Origin: Rhynochetos jubatus
Lineage: Eukaryota; Chordata; Aves; Eurypygiformes; Rhynochetidae
NCBI GenBank assembly: GCA_027574665.1
Contig: CM050659.1
Location: 16,221,001 to 16,285,000, forward strand
DNA length: 64,000 nucleotides
Reading direction: 5' to 3'
Shown here in pieces: positions 49,511-62,189 of the stretch. Within the stretch, counting starts at the first letter, position 1, and each line of letters starts with the position of its first letter. The notes beneath the pieces are model-generated. The model saw only the letters and a program-made list of their open reading frames with translations, ran no database searches and had not been told where the DNA came from. Made by a program: the position numbers and the translations under genes.

Positions 49511-51161
49511 AGGGTTAGGGTTAGGGTCCGGAGAACCAGAAAGCCCACAGCTCCAGGGATAATTGGGATTGCAAAGGCCTGCCAAGAGGAGCACAACACT
49601 GCACCGACATGGCTCCTTCCCCTGCTTTCCTAGCCAGAACCCGGGGGGGGCCGTGGGCGGAAACCGCGGTCGGCAACTTCTAGGGTTAGGGTTAGGGTTA
49701 GGGTCTGGAGAACCAGAAAGCCCACAGCTCCAGGGATAATTGGGATTGCAAAGGCCTGCCAAGAGGAGCACGACACTGCACAGACATGGCTCCTTCACCT
49801 GCTTTCCTAGCCAGAACCCGGGGGGTCCGTGGCCGGAAACCGCGGTCGGCAACTTCTAGGGTTAGGGTTAGGGTTAGGGTCCGGAGAACCAGAAAGCCCA
49901 CAGCTCCAGGGATAATTGGGATTGCAAAGGCCTGCCAAGAGGAGCACGACACTGCACAGACATGGCTCCTTCCCCAGCTTTCCTAGCCAGAACCCAGGGG
50001 GGGCCATGCCCGGAAACCGCGGTCGGCAACTTCTAGGGTTAGGGTTAGGGTTAGGGTCCGGAGAACCAGAAAGCCCACAGCTCCAGGGATAATTGGGATT
50101 GCAAAGGCCTGCCAAGAGGAGCACGACACTGCACCGACATGGCTCCTTCCCCAGCTTTCCTAGCCAGAACCCAGGGGGGGCCGTGGCCGGAAACCGCGGT
50201 CGGCAACTTCTAGGGTTAGGGTTAGGGTTAGGGTCCGGAGAACCAGAAAGCCCACAGCTCCAGGGATAATTGGGATTGCAAAGGCCTGCCAAGAGGAGCA
50301 CGACACTGCACAGACATGGCTCCTTCCCCTGCTTTCCTAGCCATAACCCAGGGGGGGCCGTGGCCAGAAACCGCGGTCGGCAACTTCTAGGGTTAGGGTT
50401 AGGGTTAGGGTCCGGAGAACCAGAAAGCCCACAGCTCCAGGGATAATTGGGATTGCAAAGGCCTGCCAAGAGGAGCACGACACTGCACAGACATGGCTCC
50501 TTCCCCAGCTTTCCTAGCCAGAACCCAGGGGGGGCCTTGCCCAGAAACCGCGGTCGGCAACTTCTAGGGTTAGGGTTAGGGTCCGGAGAACCAGAAAGCC
50601 CACAGCTCCAGGGATAATTGGGATTGCAAAGGCCTGCCAAGAGGAGCACGACACTGCACAGACATGGCTCCTTCCCCTGCTTTCCTAGCCAGAACCCAGG
50701 GGGGGCCGTGGCCGGAAACCGCGGTCGGCAACTTCTAGGGTTAGGGTTAGGGTTAGGGTCCGGAGAACCAGAAAGCCCACAGCTCCAGGGATAATTGGGA
50801 TTGCAAAGGCCTGCCAAGAGGAGCACGACACTGCACAGACATGGCTCCTTCCCCTGCTTTCCTAGCCAGAACCCAGGGGGGGCCGTGGCCGGAAACCGCG
50901 GTCGGCAACTTCTAGGGTTAGGGTTAGGGTTAGGGTCCGGAGAACCAGAAAGCCCACAGCTCCAGGGATAATTGGGATTGCAAAGGCCTGCCAAGAGGAG
51001 CACGACACTGCACAGACATGGCTCCTTCCCCTGCTTTCCTAGCCAGAACCCAGGCGGGGCCATGCCCAGAAACCGCGGTCGGCAACTTCTAGGGTTAGGG
51101 TTAGGGTTAGGGTCCGGAGAACCAGAAAGCCCACAGCTCCAGGGATAATTGGGATTGCAAA
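49511..51161 (+). repeat. Displaced block, copy 2 (offset 2,641 bp)
   Basis: Markers at about 49,655 (GTGGGCGG), 50,341 (CCATAACCC) and 50,532 (GGGCCTTGCC) match copy 1. One difference is CAGGCGGGGCC near 51,052 against CAGGGGGGGCC. Five or six unrelated monomers separate the copies. Confidence 0.85.
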
Positions 51162-52188
51162 GGCCTGCCAAGAGGAGCACGACACTGCACCGACATGGCT
51201 CCTTCCCCTGCTTTCCTAGCCAGAACCCAGGGGGGGTCGTGGCCGGAAACCGCGGTCGGCAACTTCTAGGGTTAGGGTTGGGGTTAGGGTCCGGAGAACC
51301 AGAAAGCCCACAGCTCCAGGGATAATTGGGATTGCAAAGGCCTGCCAAGAGGAGCACAACACTGCACCGACATGGCTCCTTCCCCTGCTTTCCTAGCCAG
51401 AACCCAGGGGGGGTCGTGGCCGGAAACCGCGGTCGGCAACTTCTAGGGTTAGGGTTAGGGTTAGGGTCCGGAGAACCAGAAAGCCCACAGCTCCAGGGAT
51501 AATTGGGATTGCAAAGGCCTGCCAAGAGGAGCACGACACTGCACAGACATGGCTCCTTCCCCTGCTTTCCTAGCCAGAACCCAGGGGGGGCCGTGGCCGG
51601 AAACCGCGGTCGGCAACTTCTAGGGTTAGGGTTAGGGTTAGGGTCCGGAGAACCAGAAAGCCCACAGCTCCAGGGATAATTGGGATTGCAAAGGCCTGCC
51701 AAGAGGAGCACGACACTGCACAGACATGGCTCCTTCCCCTGCTTTCCTAGCCAGAACCCAGGGGGGGCCATGCCCAGAAACCGCGGTCGGCAACTTCTAG
51801 GGTTAGGGTTAGGGTTAGGGTCCGGAGAACCAGAAAGCCCACAGCTCCAGGGATAATTGGGATTGCAAAGGCCTGCCAAGAGGAGCACGACACTGCACCG
51901 ACATGGCTCCTTCCCCTGCTTTCCTAGCCAGAACCCAGGGGGGGTCGTGGCCGGAAACCGCGGTCGGCAACTTCTAGGGTTAGGGTTGGGGTTAGGGTCC
52001 GGAGAACCAGAAAGCCCACAGCTCCAGGGATAATTGGGATTGCAAAGGCCTGCCAAGAGGAGCACAACACTGCACCGACATGGCTCCTTCCCCTGCTTTC
52101 CTAGCCAGAACCCAGGGGGGGTCGTGGCCGGAAACCGCGGTTGGCAACTTCTAGGGTTAGGGTTAGGGTTAGGGTCCGGAGAACCAGA
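50780..52188 (+). repeat. Tetramer tandem duplication (period 708 bp)
   Basis: Four successive monomers occur twice in tandem at 4 x 177 bp: CCGTGGCC; CCATGCCCAG; TCGTGGCC with TTGGGG in its telomere block; and a GCACAACAC unit with TCGTGGCC. The TTGGGG marker is at 51,278 and 51,986. The second copy has GGTTGG in the last unit and the first has GGTCGG. Confidence 0.85.
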
Positions 52189-54479
52189 AAGCCCACAGCT
52201 CCAGGGATAATTGGGATTGCAAAGGCCTGCCAAGAGGAGCACGACACTGCACAGACATGGCTCCTTCCCCAGCTTTCCTAGCCAGAACCCAGGGGGGGCC
52301 CGTGGCCGGAAACCGCGGTCGGCAACTTCTAGGGTTAGGGTTAGGGTTAGGGTCCGGAGAACCAGAAAGCCCACAGCTCCAGGGATAATTGGGATTGCAA
52401 AGGCCTGCCAAGAGGAGCACGACACTGCACAGACATGGCTCCTTCCCCAGCTTTCCTAGCCAGACCCCGGGGGGGGCCGTGGCCGGAAACCGCGGTCGGC
52501 AACTTCTAGGGTTAGGGTTAGGGTTAGGGTCCGGAGAACCAGAAAGCCCACAGCTCCAGGGATAATTGGGATTGCAAAGGCCTGCCAAGAGGAGCACGAC
52601 ACTGCACCGACATGGCTCCTTCCCCTGCTTTCCTAGCCAGAACCCAGGGGGGGTCGTGGCCGGAAAAGGCGGTCGGCAACTTCTAGGGTTAGGGTTAGGG
52701 TTAGGGTCCGGAGAACCAGAAAGCCCACAGCTCCAGGGATAATTGGGATTGCAAAGGCCTGCCAAGAGGAGCACGACACTGCACAGACATGGCTCCTTCC
52801 CCTGCTTTCCTAGCCAGAACCCAGGGGGGGCCGTGGCCGGAAACCGCGGTCGGCAACTTCTAGGGTTAGGGTTAGGGTTAGGGCCCGGAGAACCAGAAAG
52901 CCCACAGCTCCAGGGATAATTGGGATTGCAAAGGCCTGCCAAGAGGAGCACAACACTGCACAGACATGGCTCCTTCCCCTGCTTTCCTAGCCAGAACCCG
53001 GGGGGGGCCATGCCCGGAAACCGCGGTCGGCAACTTCTAGGGTTAGGGTTAGGGTTAGGGTCCAGAGAACCAGAAAGCCCACAGCTCCAGGGATAATTGG
53101 GATTGCAAAGGCCTGCCAAGAGGAGCACGACACTGCACAGACATGGCTCCTTCCCCTGCTTTCCTAGCCAGAACCCAGGGGGGGCCGTCGCCGGAAACCG
53201 CGGTCGGCAACTTCTAGGGTTAGGGTTAGGATTAGGGTCTAGAGAACCAGAAAGCCCACAGCTCCAGGGATAATTGGGATTGCAAAGGCCTGCCAAGAGG
53301 AGCACGACACTGCACCGACATGGCTCCTTCCCCTGCTTTCCTAGCCAGAACCCAGGGGGGGCCGTGGCCGGAAACCGCGGTCGGCAACTTCTAGGGTTAG
53401 GGTTAGGGTTAGGGTCCGGAGAACCAGAAAGCCCACAGCTCCAGGGATAATTGGGATTGCAAAGGCCTGCCAAGAGGAGCACGACACTGCACAGACATGG
53501 CTCCTTCCCCAGCTTTCCTAGCCAGAACCCAGGGGGGGCCAGGCCCAGAAACCGCTGTCGGCAACTTCTAGGGTTAGGGTTAGGGTTAGGGTCCGGAGAA
53601 CCAGAAAGCCCACAGCTCCAGGGATAATTGGGATTGCAAAGGCCTGCCAAGAGGAGCACGACACTGCACAGACATGGCTCCTTCCCCTGCTTTCCTAGCC
53701 AGAACCCAGGGGGGGCCGTGGCCGGAAACCGCGGTCGGCAACTTCTAGGGTTAGGGTTAGGGTTAGGGCCCGGAGAACCAGAAAGCCCACAGCTCCAGGG
53801 ATAATTGGGATTGCAAAGGCCTGCCAAGAGGAGCACGACACTGCACAGACATGGCTCCTTCCCCTGCTTTCCTAGCCAGAACCCGGGGGGGGCCATGCCC
53901 GGAAACCGCGGTCGGCAACTTCTAGGGTTAGGGTTAGGGTTAGGGTCCGGAGAACCAGAAAGCCCACAGCTCCAGGGATAATTGGGATTGCAAAGGCCTG
54001 CCAAGAGGAGCACGACACTGCACAGACATGGCTCCTTCCCCAGCTTTCCTAGCCAGAACCCAGGTGGGGCCATGCCCAGAAACCGCTGTCGGCAACTTCT
54101 AGGGTTAGGGTTAGGGTTAGGGTCCGGAGAACCAGAAAGCCCACAGCTCCAGGGATAATTGGGATTGCAAAGGCCTGCCAAGAGGAGCACGACACTGCAC
54201 CGACATGGCTCCTTCCCCTGCTTTCCTAGCCAGAACCGAGGGGGGGCCGTGGCCGGAAACCGCGGTTGGCAACTTCTAGGGTTAGGGTTAGGGTTAGGGT
54301 CCGGAGAACCAGAAAGCCCACAGCTCCAGGGATAATTGGGATTGCAAAGGCCTGCCAAGAGGAGCACAACACTGCACAGACATGGCTCCTTCCCCAGCTT
54401 TCCTAGCCAGAACCCAGGGGGGGCCGTGGCCGGAAACCGCGGTCGGCAACTTCTAGGGTTAGGGTTAGGGTTAGGGTCC

Positions 54480-55560
54480 GGAGAACCAGAAAGCCCACAG
54501 CTCCAGGGATAATTGGGATTGCAAAGGCCTGCCAAGAGGAGCACGACACTGCACCGACATGGCTCCTTCCCCTGCTTTCCTAGCCAGAACCCGGGAGGGG
54601 CCGTGGCCGGAAACCGCGGTCGGCAACTTCTAGGGTTAGGGTTAGGGTTAGGGTCCGGAGAACCAGAAAGCCCACAGCTCCAGGGATAATTGGGATTGCA
54701 AAGGCCTGCCAAGAGGAGCACGACACTGCACAGACATGGCTCCTTCCCCTGCTTTCCTAGCCAGAACCCGGGGGGTCCGTGGCCGGAAACCGCGGTCGGC
54801 AACTTCTAGGGTTAGGGTTAGGGTCCGGAGAACCAGAAAGCCCACAGCTCCAGGGATAATTGGGATTGCAAAGGCCTGCCAAGAGGAGCACGACACTGCA
54901 CAGACATGGCTCCTTCCCCTGCTTTCCTATCCAGAACCCGGGGGGGGCCGTGGCCGGAAATCGCGGTCGGCAACTTCTAGGGTTAGGGTTAGGGTTAGGG
55001 TCCGGAGAACCAGAAAGCCCACAGCTCCAGGGATAATTGGGATTGCAAAGGCCTGCCAAGAGGAGCACGACACTGCACCGACATGGCTCCTTCCCCAGCT
55101 TTCCTAGCCAGAACCCAGGGGGGGCGGTGGCCGGAAACCGCGGTCGGCAACTTCTAGGGTTAGGGTTAGGGTTAGGGTCCGGAGAACCAGAAAGCCCACA
55201 GCTCCAGGGATAATTGGGATTGCAAAGGCCTGCCAAGAGGAGCACGACACTGCACAGACATGGCTCCTTCCCCTGCTTTCCTAGCCAGAACCCAGGGGGG
55301 GCCGTGGCCAGAAACCGCGGTCGGCAACTTCTAGGGTTAGGGTTAGGGTTAGGGTCCGGAGAACCAGAAAGCCCACAGCTCCAGGGATAATTGGGATTGC
55401 AAAGGCCTGCCAAGAGGAGCACGACACTGCACAGACATGGCTCCTTCCCCAGCTTTCCTAGCCAGAACCCAGGTGGGGCCATGCCCAGAAACCGCGGTCG
55501 GCAACTTCTAGGGTTAGGGTTAGGGTTAGGGTCCGGAGAACCAGAAAGCCCACAGCTCCA
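54480..55560 (+). repeat. Six-monomer block, copy 1 (offset 2,105 bp)
   Basis: Ordered markers: CCCGGGAGGGGCC near 54,594; the 171-bp GGGGGGTCC unit near 54,770; CCTATCCAG with AATCGCGG near 54,930; a unit with GGGGCGGTGG near 55,125; CCGTGGCCAG near 55,300; and CAGGTGGGGCCATGCCCAG near 55,470. The same order recurs 2,105 bp on. Confidence 0.8.
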
Positions 55561-56584
55561 GGGATAATTGGGATTGCAAAGGCCTGCCAAGAGGAGCACA
55601 ACACTGCACAGACATGGCTCCTTCCCCTGCTTTCCTAGCCAGAACCCGGGGGGGGCCATGCCCGGAAACCGCGGTCGGCAACTTCTAGGGTTAGGGTTAG
55701 GGTTAGGGTCCAGAGAACCAGAAAGCCCACAGCTCCAGGGATAATTGGGATTGCAAAGGCCTGCCAAGAGGAGCACGACACTGCACAGACATGGCTCCTT
55801 CCCCAGCTTTCCTAGCCAGAACCCAGGGGGGGCCGTCGCCGGAAACCGCGGTCGGCAACTTCTAGGGTTAGGGTTAGGATTAGGGTCTAGAGAACCAGAA
55901 AGCCCACAGCTCCAGGGATAATTGGGATTGCAAAGGCCTGCCAAGAGGAGCACGACACTGCACCGACATGGCTCCTTCCCCTGCTTTCCTAGCCAGAACC
56001 CAGGGGGGGCCGTGGCCGGAAACCGCGGTCGGCAACTTCTAGGGTTAGGGTTAGGGTCCGGAGAACCAGAAAGCCCACAGCTCCAGGGATAATTGGGATT
56101 GCAAAGGCCTGCCAAGAGGAGCACGACACTGCACAGACATGGCTCCTTCCCCAGCTTTCCTAGCCAGAACCCAGGGGGGGCCAGGCCCAGAAACCGCTGT
56201 CGGCAACTTCTAGGGTTAGGGTTAGGGTTAGGGTCCGGAGAACCAGAAAGCCCACAGCTCCAGGGATAATTGGGATTGCAAAGGCCTGCCAAGAGGAGCA
56301 CGACACTGCACAGACATGGCTCCTTCTCCTGCTTTCCTAGCCAGAACCCAGGGGGGGCCGTGGCCGGAAACCGCGGTTGGCAACTTCTAGGGTTAGGGTT
56401 AGGGTTAGGGTCCGGAGAACCAGAAAGCCCACAGCTCCAGGGATAATTGGGATTGCAAAGGCCTGCCAAGAGGAGCACAACACTGCACAGACATGGCTCC
56501 TTCCCCAGCTTTCCTAGCCAGAACCCAGGGGGGGCCGTGGCCGGAAACCGCGGTCGGCAACTTCTAGGGTTAGGGTTAGGGTCC

Positions 56585-57665
56585 GGAGAACCAGAAAGCC
56601 CACAGCTCCAGGGATAATTGGGATTGCAAAGGCCTGCCAAGAGGAGCACGACACTGCACCGACATGGCTCCTTCCCCTGCTTTCCTAGCCAGAACCCGGG
56701 AGGGGCCGTGGCCGGAAACCGCGGTCGGCAACTTCTAGGGTTAGGGTTAGGGTTAGGGTCCGGAGAACCAGAAAGCCCACAGCTCCAGGGATAATTGGGA
56801 TTGCAAAGGCCTGCCAAGAGGAGCACGACACTGCACAGACATGGCTCCTTCCCCTGCTTTCCTAGCCAGAACCCGGGGGGTCCGTGGCCGGAAACCGCGG
56901 TCGGCAACTTCTAGGGTTAGGGTTAGGGTCCGGAGAACCAGAAAGCCCACAGCTCCAGGGATAATTGGGATTGCAAAGGCCTGCCAAGAGGAGCACGACA
57001 CTGCACAGACATGGCTCCTTCCCCTGCTTTCCTATCCAGAACCCGGGGGGGGCCGTGGCCGGAAATCGCGGTCGGCAACTTCTAGGGTTAGGGTTAGGGT
57101 TAGGGTCCGGAGAACCAGAAAGCCCACAGCTCCAGGGATAATTGGGATTGCAAAGGCCTGCCAAGAGGAGCACGACACTGCACCGACATGGCTCCTTCCC
57201 CAGCTTTCCTAGCCAGAACCCAGGGGGGGCCGTGGCCGGAAACCGCGGTCGGCAACTTCTAGGGTTAGGGTTAGGGTTAGGGTCCGGAGAACCAGAAAGC
57301 CCACAGCTCCAGGGATAATTGGGATTGCAAAGGCCTGCCAAGAGGAGCACGACACTGCACAGACATGGCTCCTTCCCCTGCTTTCCTAGCCAGAACCCAG
57401 GGGGGGCCGTGGCCAGAAACCGCGGTCGGCAACTTCTAGGGTTAGGGTTAGGGTTAGGGTCCGGAGAACCAGAAAGCCCACAGCTCCAGGGATAATTGGG
57501 ATTGCAAAGGCCTGCCAAGAGGAGCACGACACTGCACAGACATGGCTCCTTCCCCAGCTTTCCTAGCCAGAACCCAGGTGGGGCCATGCCCAGAAACCGC
57601 GGTCGGCAACTTCTAGGGTTAGGGTTAGGGTTAGGGTCCGGAGAACCAGAAAGCCCACAGCTCCA
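56585..57665 (+). repeat. Six-monomer block, copy 2, with a third partial copy at 61.6-62.4 kb
   Basis: Repeats copy 1 at +2,105 bp, with GGGAGGGG near 56,699 and CCTATCC near 57,035, and keeps the majority GGGGCCGTGG where copy 1 has GGGGCGGTGG. A third copy near 61,630-62,400 has the same order but lacks one monomer. Both the first and third copies continue into the CCATGCCCGG/GTCCAGAG, CCGTCGCC/GTCTAGAG and CCAGGCCCAG/CCGCTG series (CCAGGCCC at 56,181 and 63,039). Confidence 0.75.
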
Positions 57666-60600
57666 GGGATAATTGGGATTGCAAAGGCCTGCCAAGAGGA
57701 GCACGACACTGCACCGACATGGCTCCTTCCCCTGCTTTCCTAGCCAGAACCCGGGGGGGGCCGTGGCCGGAAACCGCGGTCGGCAACTTCTAGGGTTAGG
57801 GTTGGGGTTAGGGTCCGGAGAACCAGAAAGCCCACAGCTCCAGGGATAATTGGGATTGCAAAGGCCTGCCAAGAGGAGCATGACACTGCACCGACATGGC
57901 TCCTTCCCCAGCTTTCCTAGCCAGAACCCGGGGGTGTCCGTGGCCGGAAACCGCGGTCGGCAACTTCTAGGGTTAGGGTTAGGGTCCGGAGAACCAGAAA
58001 GCCCACAGCTCCAGGGATAATTGGGATTGCAAAGGCCTGCCAAGAGGAGCACGACACTGCACCGACATGGCTCCTTCCCCTGCTTTCCTAGCCAGAACCC
58101 GGGGGGGGCCGTGGCCGGAAACCGCGGTCGGCAACTTCTAGGGTTAGGGTTAGGGTTAGGGTCCGGAGAACCAGAAAGCCCACAGCTCCAGGGATAATTG
58201 GGATTGCAAAGGCCTGCCAAGAGGAGCACGACACTGCACCGACATGGCTCCTTCCCCTGCTTTCCTAGCCAGAACCCAGGGGGGGCCATGCCCAGAAACC
58301 GCGGTCGGCAACTTCTAGGGTTAGGGTTAGGGTTAGGGTCCGGAGAACCAGAAAGCCCACAGCTCCAGGGATAATTGGGATTGCAAAGGCCTGCCAAGAG
58401 GAGCACGACACTGCACCGACATGGCTCCTTCCCCAGCTTTCCAAGCCAGAACCCAGGGGGGGCCATGCCCGGAAACCGCGGTCGGCAACTTCTAGGGTTA
58501 GGGTTAGGGTTAGGGTCCGGAGAACCAGAAAGCCCACAGCTCCAGGGATAATTGGGATTGCAAAGGCCTGCCAAGAGGAGCACGACACTGCACCAACATG
58601 GCTCCTTCCCCAGCTTTCCTAGCCAGAACCCAGGGGGGGCCGTGGCCGGAAACCGCGGTCGGCAACTTCTAGGGTTAGGGTTAGGGTTAGGGTCCGGAGA
58701 ACCAGAAAGCCCACAGCTCCAGGGATAATTGGGATTGCAAAGGCCTGCCAAGAGGAGCACGACACTGCACAGACATGGCTCCTTCCCCTGCTTTCCTAGC
58801 CAGAACCCAGGGGGGGCCGTGGCCAGAAACCGCGGTCGGCAACTTCTAGGGTTAGGGTTAGGGTTAGGGTCCGGAGAACCAGAAAGCCCACAGCTCCAGG
58901 GATAATTGGGATTGCAAAGGCCTGCCAAGAGGAGCACGACACTGCACAGACATGGCTCCTTCCCCTGCTTTCCTAGCCAGAACCCAGGGGGGGCCTTGCC
59001 CAGAAACCGCGGTCGGCAACTTCTAGGGTTAGGGTTAGGGTCCGGAGAACCAGAAAGCCCACAGCTCCAGGGATAATTGGGATTGCAAAGGCCTGCCAAG
59101 AGGAGCACGACACTGCACAGACATGGCTCCTTCCCCTGCTTTCCTAGCCAGAACCCAGGGGGGGCCGTGGCCGGAAACCGCGGTCGGCAACTTCTAGGGT
59201 TAGGGTTAGGGTTAGGGTCCGGAGAACCAGAAAGCCCACAGCTCCAGGGATAATTGGGATTGCAAAGGCCTGCCAAGAGGAGCACGACACTGCACAGACA
59301 TGGCTCCTTCCCCTGCTTTCCTAGCCATAACCCAGGGGGGGCCGTGGCCGGAAACCGCGGTCGGCAACTTCTAGGGTTAGGGTTAGGGTTAGGGTCCTGA
59401 GAACCAGAAAGCCCACAGCTCCAGGGATAATTGGGATTGCAAAGGCCTGCCAAGAGGAGCACGACACTGCACAGACATGGCTCCTTCCCCAGCTTTCCTA
59501 GCCAGAACCCAGGTGGGGCCATGCCCAGAAACCGCGGTCGGCAACTTCTAGGGTTAGGGTTAGGGTTAGGGTCCGGAGAACCAGAAAGCCCACAGCTCCA
59601 GGGATAATTGGGATTGCAAAGGCCTGCCAAGAGGAGCACGACACTGCACCGACATGGCTCCTTCCCCTGCTTTCCTAGCCAGAACCCGGGGGGGGCCGTG
59701 GCCGGAAACCGCGGTCGGCAACTTCTAGGGTTAGGGTTGGGGTTAGGGTCCGGAGAACCAGAAAGCCCACAGCTCCAGGGATAATTGGGATTGCAAAGGC
59801 CTGCCAAGAGGAGCACGACACTGCACCGACATGGCTCCTTCCCCTGCTTTCCTAGCCAGAACCCAGGGGGGGCCGTGGCCGGAAACCGCGGTCGGCAACT
59901 TCTAGGGTTAGGGTTAGGGTTAGGGTCCGGAGAACCAGAAAGCCCACAGCTCCAGGGATAATTGGGATTGCAAAGGCCTGCCAAGAGGAGCACGACACTG
60001 CACAGACATGGCTCCTTCCCCAGCTTTCCTAGCCAGAACCCAGGGGGGGCCCGTGGCCGGAAACCGCGGTCGGCAACTTCTAGGGTTAGGGTTAGGGTTA
60101 GGGTCCGGAGAACCAGAAAGCCCACAGCTCCAGGGATAATTGGGATTGCAAAGGCCTGCCAAGAGGAGCACGACACTGCACAGACATGGCTCCTTCCCCT
60201 GCTTTCCTAGCCAGAACCTCGGGGGGGCCGTGGCCGGAAACCGCGGTCGGCAACTTCTAGGGTTAGGGTTAGGGTTAGGGTCCGGAGAACCAGAAAGCCC
60301 ACAGCTCCAGGGATAATTGGGATTGCAAAGGCCTGCCAAGAGGAGCACGACACTGCACAGACATGGCTCCTTCCCCTGCTTTCCTAGCCAGAACCCGGGG
60401 GGTCCGTGGCCGGAAACCGCGGTCGGCAACTTCTAGGGTTAGGGTTAGGGTTAGGGTCCGGAGAACCAGAAAGCCCACAGCTCCAGGGATAATTGGGATT
60501 GCAAAGGCCTGCCAAGAGGAGCACGACACTGCACAGACATGGCTCCTTCCCCTGCTTTCCTAGCCAGAACCCGGGGGGGGCCGTGGCCGGAAATCGCGGT

Positions 60601-62189
60601 CGGCAACTTCTAGGGTTAGGGTTAGGGTTAGGGTCCGGAGAACCAGAAAGCCCACAGCTCCAGGGATAATTAGGATTGCAAAGGCCTGCCAAGAGGAGCA
60701 CGACACTGCACAGACATGGCTCCTTCCCCAGCTTTCCTAGCCAGAACCCAGGGGGGGCCGTGGCCGGAAACCGCGGTTGGTAACTTCTAGGGTTAGGGTT
60801 AGGGTTAGGGTCCGGAGAACCAGAAAGCCCACAGCTCCAGGGATAATTGGGATTGCAAAGGCCTGCCAAGAGGAGCACGACACTGCACAGACATGGCTCC
60901 TTCACCTGCTTTCCTAGCCAGAACCCGGGGGGTCCGTGGCCGGAAACCGCGGTCGGCAACTTCTAGGGTTAGGGTTAGGGTTAGGGTCCGGAGAACCAGA
61001 AAGCCCACAGCTCCAGGGATAATTGGGATTGCAAAGGCCTGCCAAGAGGAGCACGACACTGCACAGACATGGCTCCTTCCCCAGCTTTCCTAGCCAGAAC
61101 CCAGGGGGGGCCAGGCCCAGAAACCGCTGTCGGCAACTTCTAGGGTTAGGGTTAGGGTTAGGATCCGGAGAACCAGAAAGCCCACAGCTCCAGGGATAAT
61201 TGGGATTGCAAAGGCCTGCCAAGAGGAGCACGACACTGCACAGACATGGCTCCTTCCCCTGCTTTCCTAGCCAGAACTGAGGGGGGGCCGTGGCCGGAAA
61301 CCGCGGTTGGCAACTTCTAGGGTTAGGGTTAGGGTTAGGGTCCGGAGAACCAGAAAGCCCACAGCTCCAGGGATAATTGGGATTGTAAAGGCCTGCCAAG
61401 AGGAGCACAACACTGCACAGACATGGCTCCTTCCCCAGCTTTCCTAGCCAGAACCCAGGGGGGGCCGTGGCCGGAAACCGCGGTCGGCAACTTCTAGGGT
61501 TAGGGTTAGGGTCCGGAGAACCAGAAAGCCCACAGCTCCAGGGATAATTGGGATTGCAAAGGCCTGCCAAGAGGAGCACGACACTGCACCGACATGGCTC
61601 CTTCCCCTGCTTTCCTAGCCAGAACCCGGGAGGGGCCGTGGCCGGAAACCGCGGTCGGCAACTTCTAGGGTTAGGGTTAGGGTTAGGGTCCGGAGAACCA
61701 GAAAGCCCACAGCTCCAGGGATAATTGGGATTGCAAAGGCCTGCCAAGAGGAGCACGACACTGCACAGACATGGCTCCTTCCCCTGCTTTCCTAGCCAGA
61801 ACCCGGGGGGTCCGTGGCCGGAAACCGCGGTCGGCAACTTCTAGGGTTAGGGTTAGGGTCCGGAGAACCAGAAAGCCCACAGCTCCAGGGATAATTGGGA
61901 TTGCAAAGGCCTGCCAAGAGGAGCACGACACTGCACAGACATGGCTCCTTCCCCTGCTTTCCTAGCCAGAACCCGGGGGGGGCCGTGGCCGGAAATCGCG
62001 GTCGGCAACTTCTAGGGTTAGGGTTAGGGTTAGGGTCCGGAGAACCAGAAAGCCCACAGCTCCAGGGATAATTGGGATTGCAAAGGCCTGCCAAGAGGAG
62101 CACGACACTGCACAGACATGGCTCCTTCCCCTGCTTTCCTAGCCAGAACCCAGGGGGGGCCGTGGCCAGAAACCGCGGTCGGCAACTTC

